Positions 1 through 7,247 of a stretch of 8,325 bases of DNA are shown piece after piece. The notes beneath the pieces are model-generated. The model did no database searches. It saw only the letters and a program-made list of their open reading frames with translations, and was not told where the DNA came from. Within the stretch, counting starts at the first letter, position 1, and each line of letters opens with the position of its first letter. A program made the position numbers and the translations under genes. The DNA is from a bacterium (lineage in GTDB: Bacteria > Planctomycetota > Planctomycetia > Pirellulales > Pirellulaceae). The stretch spans positions 1 through 8,325 of the forward strand of contig JAUIHJ010000360.1 of the NCBI GenBank assembly GCA_030432015.1, given 5' to 3'.

Positions 1-1
1 G

Positions 2-1516
2 GTTACCTACGATGGCACCAGTCGAGCGGTCGGCGTGCGTGTTTACTTAGACGGCCGATCTGTTCCCGTCGCGATCACCCACGACCACTTGACCGGTTCG
101 ATTCGCAATCAGCAGCCGCTCCGGATTGGACGGCGACAAGCCAGCGCATCATTCAGCGGTCAGATCGATGATGTGCGGCTCTACGATCGGGAATTGACGG
201 CTTTCGAGGTTGCCGAGCTTGCTTCCAGCCAATTGGTTCGCGGCGTTATCGCGCGTCCGCCCGAGTCACGCGATCCGGATCAACGGAAAAAGCTCCGAAC
301 GTGGTTCTTGGAGAATCACGCCGACCGGCGATTTGCCGTAGCGTCCAACACGCTCGACCAACTACGCGACCGGCAGCGCACGCTGCTCAAGAACGTCCCC
401 ACCACGATGGTGATGCGTGATTCCGAAAGTCCGCGCCCGACGTTCATGCTGACGCGCGGGCAATACGATCAACCGGGCGAACCGGTTACTGCGAGCTTCC
501 CGGAATTTCTTGATCGGAACCAATCAGGACCGCGTTCGGACACCGAGCGGTCGTTGCCGAGTGAACCGCCATTGTCGCGGCTTGACCTGGCCCGGTGGCT
601 GGTCGCGCCATCTCATCCGCTCACCGCCCGCGTCACGGTGAACCGCCTTTGGTACCAGTTGTTCGGCACGGGTATCGTCAAGACGGTTGATGACTTCGGC
701 ACCCAAGGCGAATGGCCCAGCCACCCGGAATTGCTCGACTGGATGGCGGTTGAATTGGTCGAATCCGGTTGGGACATCAAACACCTGCTGCGACTGATTG
801 TGACCTCGGCAACGTACCGCCAGTCCTCGATTGGCCGACCGGCGCTGTATCAAAGCGACCCTGAAAATCGGTTGCTGGCACGTGGGCCCCGCTTCCGGCT
901 GGATGCCGAAACGCTTCGCGACAGCGCGTTGTTGATTAGCGGGCTGTTGGCCGAGAATCTGGGTGGACCGAGTGTCAATCCGTACCAGCCCGCCGGGCTT
1001 TGGGAGGATGTCACTTACGACGGCGACAGCAGCTATGGTCAAAGCGTTGGCCCTGCACTTTATCGCCGCAGCCTCTACACATTCTGGAAACGCCAGTCTC
1101 CTCCCCCGAATATGCTGGTCTTCGATGCGACGACCCGCGAGACATGCACGGTCCAACGATCACGGACCAACACGCCGCTCCAGGCCCTGGTGCTGATGAA
1201 CGATCCAACCTTCGTCGAAGCCGCTCGCGTGCTCGCGGAACGCCTGATGGTGGCGTCCACTGGTGACCGGGACCGCCTCGCGTGGGCGTTTCGTGCGGCT
1301 ACGGCACGCGCGCCCACGCCCGAGGAATCTCGCATTCTTCTGCAATTATTCCATCAACAGCGAACGACATTTGCGCGTCGCCCGAACGAAGGCCTGGATC
1401 TGCTGCAAGTTGGCGCGTCAGCCGCAAACGCATCGCTCGACCCGGTCGAGCTAGCCGCATGGACAACCGTGACCAGCATCATTTTGAGTCTCGACGAGAC
1501 AATTACGAAACCATGA
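2..1516 (+). CDS. LamG-like + DUF1553 (PSD1) protein, 3' part only
   Basis: The reading frame is open to the left edge, so this is the C-terminal 504 residues of a longer protein whose start lies outside the window. Residues 1 to about 80 look like the end of a concanavalin A/LamG-like domain: VYLDG, then LRIGRR, then the typical closing strand IDDVRLYDRELTAFEV. From about residue 144 comes the DUF1553 signature: PRPTFMLTRGQYDQPGEPV, LDLARWL, HPLTARVTVNRLW, FGTGIVKTVDDFG, HPELLDW, YRQSS, RLDAETLRDSAL, and near the end RTNTPLQALVLMNDP and LSLDETI. Known family architecture in Planctomycetes is cytochrome-c-like PSCyt1, DUF1549, optional LamG, then DUF1553; the N-terminal parts are presumably upstream. 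Biochemical function of the family is not established; export and polysaccharide-related roles are inferred elsewhere. The TGA stop overlaps the ATG of the DUF1501 gene (ATGA), so the two are probably co-translated. Confidence 0.93.
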   Translation, partial: VTYDGTSRAVGVRVYLDGRSVPVAITHDHLTGSIRNQQPLRIGRRQASASFSGQIDDVRLYDRELTAFEVAELASSQLVRGVIARPPESRDPDQRKKLRTWFLENHADRRFAVASNTLDQLRDRQRTLLKNVPTTMVMRDSESPRPTFMLTRGQYDQPGEPVTASFPEFLDRNQSGPRSDTERSLPSEPPLSRLDLARWLVAPSHPLTARVTVNRLWYQLFGTGIVKTVDDFGTQGEWPSHPELLDWMAVELVESGWDIKHLLRLIVTSATYRQSSIGRPALYQSDPENRLLARGPRFRLDAETLRDSALLISGLLAENLGGPSVNPYQPAGLWEDVTYDGDSSYGQSVGPALYRRSLYTFWKRQSPPPNMLVFDATTRETCTVQRSRTNTPLQALVLMNDPTFVEAARVLAERLMVASTGDRDRLAWAFRAATARAPTPEESRILLQLFHQQRTTFARRPNEGLDLLQVGASAANASLDPVELAAWTTVTSIILSLDETITKP

Positions 1517-3012
1517 ACAAACGATCCACGCGCGGCACGTCGATGGCGACGCACTCTGCTGCCTCTCCCTGCCATGACCGATGCAGCGGAACAGGCCCTC
1601 CATTCAACCACCTCGCGATCCCGCGCCGCGAATTTCTCGGCGCCGCCGCGACCGGGGTTGGCACGGCCGCCCTGATGTCGTTGCTGAATCCTCAGCTGTG
1701 TGACGGAGCGTCCCGGGTACCGCCGCGTGCCAAACGCATCGTCTATTTGTTTATGCACGGTGGCCCGTCGCAGATGGATTTGTTTGACGACAAACCGACG
1801 CTTGGGGCGCTCCGGGGAACGGAATTGCCCGCTTCGGTTCGTGGCAACCAACGTTTAACCGGGATGACATCCAAGCAAACGACATTTCCCGTAACGCCTT
1901 CGGCGTTTCGGTTTGCCAGACACGGTGAATCTGGAGCGAGCGTCAGCGAATTGCTGCCGAAGCTTGCCAAGATGGTGGACGAACTCTGCTTCATCAAATC
2001 GGTCAACACCGAAGCGATTAACCATGACCCGGCCGTGACTTACTTGCAGACCGGGCATCAGCAGCCGGGACGCCCCAGCCTGGGAGCTTGGCTAAGCTAC
2101 GGCTTGGGTAGTGAGAACGCCAACCTGCCCGCGTTTGTCGTGCTGTTGTCACGCGGCAGCGCGGCACGCCCCGATGACCCCTTGCATACACGCTTGTGGG
2201 GATCAGCGTTTCTGCCATCCAACCATCAGGGAGTCAGTTTTCGGTCGACGGGCGACCCGGTGCTGTACCTGTCCAACCCGCCTGGCATTGATGCCGCCTC
2301 GCGTCGACGCATGTTGGACTCCTTGAGCGAGCTCAATCAAGCCAGATTTGAAACGACGGGGGACCCGGAGATTGCGACACGAATTGCGCAATTCGAATTG
2401 GCGCATCGTATGCAGACCGCGGTTCCGGAGTTGACCGACTTGCAGGACGAGACCGAACACGCGATCGACAGCTACGGCCCCGATGCACGGACGCCGGGCT
2501 CGTTTGCCGCGAATTGCTTGCTGGCCCGGCGGATGCTCGAACGGGACGTGCGTTTCGTGCAGCTTTATCACCGCGGCTGGGACCAACACTACAATCTGCC
2601 CAGCGATCTGCGTTTGCAATGCCGGGACGTGGATCAGCCATGTGCGGCCTTGATTCGGGATCTTCGGCAGCGAGGGTTGTTGGATGACACGCTGGTCGTC
2701 TGGGGCGGCGAATTCGGTCGCACGATCTATAGCCAGGGAAAGCTGGAAAGCAACAACTATGGCCGGGATCACCATGGCCGCTGCTTTACAATGTGGCTGG
2801 CTGGAGGCGGCATCAAGCCCGGGATCACGTTCGGAGCAACCGACGATTTTTCCTACAACATCGCTCACGATCCAGTCCATGTCCATGATCTCAACGCCAC
2901 GATCCTGCATTGCCTGGGAATCGATCATCAGCGGCTGACCTATAAATTCAAGGGCCGTCAGTATCGTCTGACGGATGTGCATGGCCAGGTCGTGGCTGGC
3001 CTCTTGTTGTAG
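1513..3012 (+). CDS. DUF1501 family protein with Tat signal
   Basis: A 499-residue protein, within the usual DUF1501 size range. I chose the ATG that overlaps the upstream stop codon (ATGA); a second in-frame ATG lies ten codons on at 1543, and both keep the signal peptide. The N-terminus carries a twin-arginine motif, IPRREFLGAA (RR at residues 38-39), then a hydrophobic stretch to about residue 59, predicting Tat export as a folded protein. Conserved DUF1501 blocks are HGGPSQMDLFD (82-92), GHQQPGRPSLGAWLSYGLG (181-199), HRGWDQH (353-359), WGGEFGRT (397-404), GRDHHGRCFTMWLAGGG (417-433), DPVHVHDLNATIL (453-465) and YRLTDVHG (484-491). The family is related to the alkaline phosphatase/sulfatase superfamily; its His- and Asp-rich blocks would suit metal binding, but the reaction is unknown. 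In planctomycetes it regularly follows a DUF1549/DUF1553 gene, as here, suggesting a shared periplasmic job. No clear terminator follows; only a 5-bp hairpin at 3029-3041. Confidence 0.95.
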   Translation: MNKRSTRGTSMATHSAASPCHDRCSGTGPPFNHLAIPRREFLGAAATGVGTAALMSLLNPQLCDGASRVPPRAKRIVYLFMHGGPSQMDLFDDKPTLGALRGTELPASVRGNQRLTGMTSKQTTFPVTPSAFRFARHGESGASVSELLPKLAKMVDELCFIKSVNTEAINHDPAVTYLQTGHQQPGRPSLGAWLSYGLGSENANLPAFVVLLSRGSAARPDDPLHTRLWGSAFLPSNHQGVSFRSTGDPVLYLSNPPGIDAASRRRMLDSLSELNQARFETTGDPEIATRIAQFELAHRMQTAVPELTDLQDETEHAIDSYGPDARTPGSFAANCLLARRMLERDVRFVQLYHRGWDQHYNLPSDLRLQCRDVDQPCAALIRDLRQRGLLDDTLVVWGGEFGRTIYSQGKLESNNYGRDHHGRCFTMWLAGGGIKPGITFGATDDFSYNIAHDPVHVHDLNATILHCLGIDHQRLTYKFKGRQYRLTDVHGQVVAGLLL

Positions 3013-3174
3013 GGGACGACGACCTCATTCCGGATTCCGGACGCGCCCAGTAGCCTGCTCGCCGACGTCGCGAATCGTGTAAACTACCACGGCATCGGTG
3101 GCATCGCGTGAACGACCGCGCCGCTGGAACGGCTCGGCATTCGCGACGCATCACTGGAAATTCCCCGGCGGATT

Positions 3175-3201
3175 GCGGGTCTGACGGGCGGAGACCCCCG
3201 C
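3175..3201 (+). promoter_or_regulatory. Stem-loop in the leader of the DTW gene
   Basis: GGGTCT (3177-3182) and AGACCC (3192-3197) form a perfect 6-bp stem with a 9-nt loop. Allowing a 2-nt bulge, two further G-C pairs extend it at the base (3175-3176 with 3200-3201). It sits 12 nt before the Shine-Dalgarno sequence of the DTW gene and is followed by CTTTG rather than a T-run, so an intrinsic terminator is unlikely. A leader structure or a chance fold in GC-rich DNA are both possible. Confidence 0.35.
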
Positions 3202-3211
3202 TTTGTACAAA
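3202..3211. promoter_or_regulatory. Perfect 10-bp palindrome, possible operator
   Basis: TTTGTACAAA is its own reverse complement. It is an AT-rich island directly after the GC-rich stem-loop and 1 nt before the AGGA ribosome binding sequence of the DTW gene. Its position would suit a repressor site or a transcription start region; no regulator can be named. Confidence 0.3.
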
Positions 3212-3212
3212 T

Positions 3213-3216
3213 AGGA
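3213..3216 (+). promoter_or_regulatory. Ribosome binding site deciding the GTG start of the DTW gene
   Basis: AGGA lies 7 nt before the GTG at 3224. This is the clearest Shine-Dalgarno sequence in the window and supports a non-ATG start, which also places the zinc-binding cysteines right at the N-terminus as is usual for the family. Confidence 0.6.
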
Positions 3217-3223
3217 ACCACCT

Positions 3224-4366
3224 GTGCGACATCGTTGCTACAAATGCTACCGGCCGGAGTCTCTTTGTTTTTGCGAGGCAATACCACGGATAGTCAATCG
3301 TACGAGCGTGTTGATTCTGCAGCATATTGGCGAGCGATCGCATGCCTTCAACACCGCCAGAATCGTGCAGCAGGCTTTGGGAAACTGTCAGTTGATTGTG
3401 GGGCACAATCAACAATTGGGTTTGCATCAACTGCCGATTGGACCCAAATCCGGCTTGCTGTATCCAGCCGCCGATGCACCGACGCTGGGCGACCTTTCGC
3501 CAACCGAGCGGCCAGAGCAGTTGATCATCATCGACGGGACGTGGCATCAGGCGAAAACGATCGTCCGCGATGTCCCGCAATTGCAGAAGTTGCCCTGCTA
3601 TCGCCTTGCGCCGGCATCGCCAGGACAGTACCGGATTCGCCTCGAACCCGACGCGCAAAGCCTGTCCACACTGGAGGCAACCGTTGCGGCGCTGCGTGCT
3701 CTGGAACCCGAGACTGACGGCTGGGACCAATTGCTGGCGGCTTTCAATACCATGGTGGAGAATCAGCTCGAACATCTCGCGCACCATGCCGTCGCACGAA
3801 CACGGAAACCCCGTCAGACGCGCCATCGCAATTTGCCGTTTACATTGTTGCAAGATTCGCAGCGTCTGGTGGTGGCCTATGGTGAGGCCACACCCTCGCG
3901 ACGGGGCAATTCAAATTTCTCGGCGTTACCGGTGAACTGGGTGGCTCAACGTCTAGGCGCTGGCGATCGGTTTTCCTGTTGCCTGCGCCAGGACGAGCCA
4001 CTCTCGGTGACTGCCCTGCAACACATGCGGCTGTCGGTTGACGACTTCGATGCGGCGGTGACCGCAGACAACTTTCGCGAGCGTTGGCGTCAATTCCTGC
4101 GTCCTCACGATGTGCTGATTGTCTACCATCAGCGAACCTGGCAACTTTTGCGGCAGATCGACGCCGCACCAGAGTGCTATGTGGTGCTCAAGTCGGTTTT
4201 TGGTAACTGGCAATCGGGGATTCAATCGATGGAATCGTTGCTGGAGACGGAGGGCCTGGCGATTCCGCCGAGGGCCGGACAGAATCGCGCGGACCATCGC
4301 CTCGACATGGCGGTCGCAATGGTCAAGCACTTGCGAGCACATTACGCGCATCTACCGGAAAATTGA
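3224..4366 (+). CDS. DTW-domain tRNA-uridine aminocarboxypropyltransferase with C-terminal extension
   Basis: A 380-residue protein. The N-terminal half is a DTW domain: a CxxC-x6-CxC zinc-type cluster at C5, C8, C15 and C17, GLLYPAADAPTL (77-88), the name-giving motif IIDGTWHQAK (102-111) and a block RIRLEPDAQSLSTLEA (137-152). Family members such as E. coli TapT and human DTWD1/DTWD2 transfer the 3-amino-3-carboxypropyl group of S-adenosylmethionine to uridine in tRNA (acp3U), so a cytoplasmic tRNA-modifying role is expected. Many bacterial DTW proteins end soon after the LEA block, at roughly 200-250 residues; here about 190 more residues follow a basic linker (RKPRQTRHR, 194-202). I do not recognise that part with certainty; its pattern suggests a degenerate DEDD exonuclease-like fold (see findings). 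The gene runs towards the convergent kinase gene with an 86-bp gap in which I see no clear terminator. A 301-codon antisense frame overlaps it but has no family features. Confidence 0.9.
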   Translation: MRHRCYKCYRPESLCFCEAIPRIVNRTSVLILQHIGERSHAFNTARIVQQALGNCQLIVGHNQQLGLHQLPIGPKSGLLYPAADAPTLGDLSPTERPEQLIIIDGTWHQAKTIVRDVPQLQKLPCYRLAPASPGQYRIRLEPDAQSLSTLEATVAALRALEPETDGWDQLLAAFNTMVENQLEHLAHHAVARTRKPRQTRHRNLPFTLLQDSQRLVVAYGEATPSRRGNSNFSALPVNWVAQRLGAGDRFSCCLRQDEPLSVTALQHMRLSVDDFDAAVTADNFRERWRQFLRPHDVLIVYHQRTWQLLRQIDAAPECYVVLKSVFGNWQSGIQSMESLLETEGLAIPPRAGQNRADHRLDMAVAMVKHLRAHYAHLPEN

Positions 4367-4452
4367 GACTTGACGCTGCACCCATGCCGCGGGCGCTGCG
4401 TGAGACGGTAGGATCTTCCACGTCCACGGTCACGAGTTGTCTGGAGCGGCCG

Positions 4453-6726
4453 TCAGGGGCGATCGACGGGGGACACGCTATGCCGCGCATCGTGTTCGGA
4501 ACGCTCCCCCCCAGACCGACGCGGGCGTCCAATCAATTCATCGATGACGCGATAGAGCGTCCTTGGGTCGACCGGTTTGGCCACATGTGCGTCCATGCCT
4601 GCCTCGAGAAACCGTTCTTCGTCCCCTTTAATCGCGTGTGCTGTCATAGCGACAATTGGGATATGACGCGTTGTTCCCCGTTCGGCCTCGCGAATCGACG
4701 CCGTTGCCTCGAGACCATCCATCTCCGGCATCTCAATGTCCATAAGAATCAGGTCGAAGGACTTGTTGGCGACGGCCGCCACAGCCTGGCGGCCGTCGTG
4801 GGCCGTTGTCACCGTGTGCCCCTCCGCGGCGAGCAGCCCTTCGGCGACCTTCCGATTGACCAGGCCGTCCTCGACCAGCAACACGTGCGCAGCCCCCGCG
4901 ACGCTGGGTGCTGAGGGAGTCCGTCGGTGGGATTTCGTGCGTACTTCAGTGCCAAGTGTCCGCAGGATTTGATCGAGCAGGTCGGCCTGCTTGACCGGTT
5001 TTCGCAATTGGCCGGCAACCCCCAGCTCGCGCATGCGGCCTTCCAACTCCTGGTCGGACGACGAAGACAGCATGATCATGGTTGTGTCGCGAAGTCGGTG
5101 CTGGTTGTGGATCGCCTCAGCCAACATCAAGCCATCGGTATCGGGCATCATCATGTCGAGCAAAACGAGTTTGATGGGCTCGGCAGTGGCTGCGGCTTCG
5201 TCCAGGGCCTGCATCGCGGCTGGCGCGCCGTCAGCGCAGGTCACACGCATTTTCCACGAAGACAACACTTCTTCCAGGATGAATCGATTGGTCGCATTGT
5301 CATCGACGATCAGAACAGGCATTCCCTGCAGCGAGGAAAGGACTCCAACGGAAGACTTGGAATATGAGTCAGCTAGCGGAAAGTCGGCCTCGAAATAGAA
5401 TTCGGTCCCCTCCCCTTCCACGCTATGTAAGCCCAATTTGCCTCCCATCATTTCGATCAACCGTCGCGAGATATTCAATCCCAGGCCTGTGCCCCCGAAT
5501 CGACGCGTGGTGCTGCTATCGGCTTGACCAAATGCTTCAAAAATTCGCTCCTGCTTGTCGATTGGGATTCCAACACCGGTATCTCGGACGGAAAAGCGTA
5601 GCCGGGTATGCTCGGCAGTCCGCGAGCGCATCGCAACGCTGATCACGATTTCACCTTGCTCGGTGAACTTCACGGCGTTGCCAACCAGATTCACAATGAT
5701 TTGCCGTAGCCGCCCTGGATCGCTCCGCACGACGGCGGGAACGTCAGGTGGAATATGGCACGCAAGTTCGAGACCTTTCTCGGTCGCTTGGACCTCGATG
5801 CCTTGCAGTGTATCGCCGATCACATCTCGAATATCAAACGGGATGGACTCGAGTTCGAGCCGGCCAGCTTCGATCTTTGAGAAATCGAGGATGTCATTAA
5901 GAACCCGTAACAGTGACTCGGCCGACTGTCGTGCCAGGTGAATATACTCTTGCTGGTGGGGCGTAACGTCGGTGTTACCCAGAAGCTCCAGCATCCCAAT
6001 GACGCCGTTCATCGGCGTGCGAATCTCGTGGCTCATCAGTGCCAGGAATTCGCTCTTGGCCTGATTGGCGCGCTCTGCTGCGATGCGAGTTGACTTTAAT
6101 TGCTTCCGTAAGGCGCGTTCGTTGAGGTCAAAGACGAAACAAAGCAGGGTCGTGCAGGTAATGATCCCCAGTAGTCCCATCGCATACAACCTCTCGGCAT
6201 TGTCGCCAATGAAGTCGGATGGCGGCAGGAGTCCCATCCGGTCAACAGCGAGCATACCCGCCGCTGCGACACACGTCGCGATCAGCCAGGAGAGCCCGGA
6301 TTTCCAGCCGCACAGCAGTGTCGCCATGATGGGGACGGCCGGAAACCAGAACATGGCAGGTGCACGCGATCCGCCCGAGAATACCGTCAACGTCAACAGC
6401 GTGGCCAGGACGATGGTGGCGAGCAGGTTGCTGGCGAGAAGCACGGAGCCGCGCGCCCTGAGTACAATCACGATCCCGAGACAGCCCGTTCCGGCGACGG
6501 CGGTGATGAGTGCGCAACGCGGCGACCCCAGCGCCAGATAGATGGCGGTGAACGCAAACGCCCAAAACGTCATCGACATGCCGAACAACGTGGTGACGAT
6601 GATCCGGTATCGAATTTCGTCATCCGCAATGGAAGACAGAGGGATGCCGGTCACGACTTCCAGCAACGTACGCCGGTCGGCCGTGCCCTCCGAACCATCT
6701 GGATTCTCGTCTTGGGACGATGACAT
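4453..6726 (-). CDS. Membrane-bound hybrid sensor histidine kinase with two receiver domains
   Basis: From the ATG at 6726 the protein has 757 residues. A short polar N-terminus is followed by about six membrane segments (approx. 40-66, 71-90, 95-117, 123-139, 143-163, 181-200), then a coiled linker and the HisKA domain with SHEIRTPMNGVIG, phospho-acceptor His at 233. The ATPase domain shows the N box NLVGNAVKF (N350), G1 DTGVGIP (from 382), FEAFGQ and G2 GGTGLGL (411-417). Receiver 1 has acidic D475/D476, acceptor D524, S554 and K576; receiver 2 has E619/D620, acceptor D663, T695 and K717. All key residues are present, so both receivers look competent. There is no HPt domain; the tail after receiver 2 is short and basic. 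The membrane part has no recognisable extracellular ligand domain, so the signal is unknown. A GTG at 6855 would add 43 residues; I prefer the ATG because that stretch has no family character and contains a 9-bp inverted repeat. A weak purine stretch, AGAG, lies about 9 nt before the ATG. The gene converges with the DTW gene. Confidence 0.93.
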   Translation of the reverse strand: MSSSQDENPDGSEGTADRRTLLEVVTGIPLSSIADDEIRYRIIVTTLFGMSMTFWAFAFTAIYLALGSPRCALITAVAGTGCLGIVIVLRARGSVLLASNLLATIVLATLLTLTVFSGGSRAPAMFWFPAVPIMATLLCGWKSGLSWLIATCVAAAGMLAVDRMGLLPPSDFIGDNAERLYAMGLLGIITCTTLLCFVFDLNERALRKQLKSTRIAAERANQAKSEFLALMSHEIRTPMNGVIGMLELLGNTDVTPHQQEYIHLARQSAESLLRVLNDILDFSKIEAGRLELESIPFDIRDVIGDTLQGIEVQATEKGLELACHIPPDVPAVVRSDPGRLRQIIVNLVGNAVKFTEQGEIVISVAMRSRTAEHTRLRFSVRDTGVGIPIDKQERIFEAFGQADSSTTRRFGGTGLGLNISRRLIEMMGGKLGLHSVEGEGTEFYFEADFPLADSYSKSSVGVLSSLQGMPVLIVDDNATNRFILEEVLSSWKMRVTCADGAPAAMQALDEAAATAEPIKLVLLDMMMPDTDGLMLAEAIHNQHRLRDTTMIMLSSSSDQELEGRMRELGVAGQLRKPVKQADLLDQILRTLGTEVRTKSHRRTPSAPSVAGAAHVLLVEDGLVNRKVAEGLLAAEGHTVTTAHDGRQAVAAVANKSFDLILMDIEMPEMDGLEATASIREAERGTTRHIPIVAMTAHAIKGDEERFLEAGMDAHVAKPVDPRTLYRVIDELIGRPRRSGGERSEHDARHSVSPVDRP

Positions 6727-6791
6727 CGACGCGATCTCTGGTGCGGTGGATCGACAATGTGCGAAACACGACGAAGAGAGGATTTCGCCGC

Positions 6792-6827
6792 TGGCTTTGC
6801 AACCGACGGGTGATGTTCGCAAAGCCA
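6792..6827. repeat. 9-bp perfect inverted repeat upstream of the kinase
   Basis: TGGCTTTGC (6792-6800) is the exact reverse complement of GCAAAGCCA (6819-6827), with an 18-nt spacer. It lies 66 to 101 bp upstream of the kinase ATG, where an operator or a leader hairpin could act. It would fall inside the coding region only if the upstream GTG at 6855 were the true start. Confidence 0.45.
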
Positions 6828-6847
6828 ACGGTAGCCGTCTGAATTCC

Positions 6848-6866
6848 CGGGACACGAAACGTCCCG
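6848..6866. repeat. Short inverted repeat upstream of the kinase
   Basis: CGGGAC (6848-6853) and GTCCCG (6861-6866) form a perfect 6-bp stem with a 7-nt loop. It overlaps the alternative GTG start of the kinase at 6855. Alone it is weak, but it adds to the cluster of inverted repeats in this region. Confidence 0.3.
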
Positions 6867-6920
6867 CAGGCCGCTTTCAGTTTATCGGTTTCGAGCGAAA
6901 GAATCCATTTTCAACCGTGA

Positions 6921-6953
6921 CGGGTCGTGCAACGGATTCTCGCGAGCGACCCG
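6921..6953. repeat. 7-bp inverted repeat enclosing an 8-bp palindrome
   Basis: CGGGTCG (6921-6927) pairs with CGACCCG (6947-6953). The end of the spacer is the perfect palindrome CTCGCGAG (6939-6946). The GC-rich context makes chance matches more likely, so function is only a possibility. Confidence 0.3.
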
Positions 6954-6979
6954 CGCGCGAGCGTGGACGGCGTTGTTTT

Positions 6980-6996
6980 CCACCGCCGGGCGGTGG
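6980..6996. repeat. 17-bp near-perfect palindrome (8-bp arms)
   Basis: CCACCGCC (6980-6987) and GGCGGTGG (6989-6996) are exact reverse complements around a single central G. It is roughly midway between the divergent starts. On the + strand a TTTT run lies before it rather than after it, and on the - strand it is followed by AAAAC, so it does not read as an intrinsic terminator in either direction. A protein binding site is a fair alternative. Confidence 0.4.
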
Positions 6997-7247
6997 GCGC
7001 AGTGGAACCCTAACCCGCATCGGTCGTGCTCCTTGCGAGCCTTCGCGTCCGCCTCAAGGCATCATCCGCATCGACGGTCGAAAACGCCACAGTGGACGCC
7101 CGGTTACTTCAAGACCCAGGCGCCCGTATCCTGTTTGACGGAATCTCCTGATACCGTGTTCTGTCCGCCTCCAAGGTCCGGGTAAGCTTCGTTTGCCAGC
7201 GTCACGTTGTCGTGTCATACATTGCCCACCAGCCGATTCCGGCCCCC

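Larger units (their letters stand above)
3013..3223. other. Intergenic region upstream of the DTW gene
   Basis: A gap of 211 bp without a supported gene. It starts with a tandem ATTCCGG duplication (3027-3040) that can fold into a 5-bp hairpin (TCCGG-ATT-CCGGA, 3029-3041) soon after the DUF1501 stop; it has no T-run, so it is a poor intrinsic terminator candidate. Near 3080 there is a TAAACT element resembling a -10 box, but no matching -35 box at the expected distance. The last 50 bp hold a stem-loop, a perfect palindrome and a Shine-Dalgarno sequence, described separately. I infer that the promoter of the DTW gene lies here. Confidence 0.5.

Noticed and set aside
1282..1512. Upstream extension of the DUF1501 reading frame to 1282
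   Set aside because: It overlaps the well-conserved end of the DUF1553 gene in another frame, and the extra residues have no family character; the ATG at 1513 gives the normal length and keeps the Tat signal.
2203..2982. A 259-codon open frame on the - strand
   Set aside because: Fully antisense to the DUF1501 gene, with no domain features; such shadow frames are common in GC-rich DNA.
2948..3853. A 301-codon open frame on the - strand
   Set aside because: It lies antisense to the DTW gene and the end of the DUF1501 gene, both with strong family motifs; its own translation shows no recognisable domain and is rich in residues typical of shadow frames.
6542..7138. A 198-codon open frame on the + strand reaching into the divergent gap
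   Set aside because: Its first part is antisense to the kinase membrane domain, and the remainder is Arg/Pro/Gly-rich with no family character or ribosome binding site.
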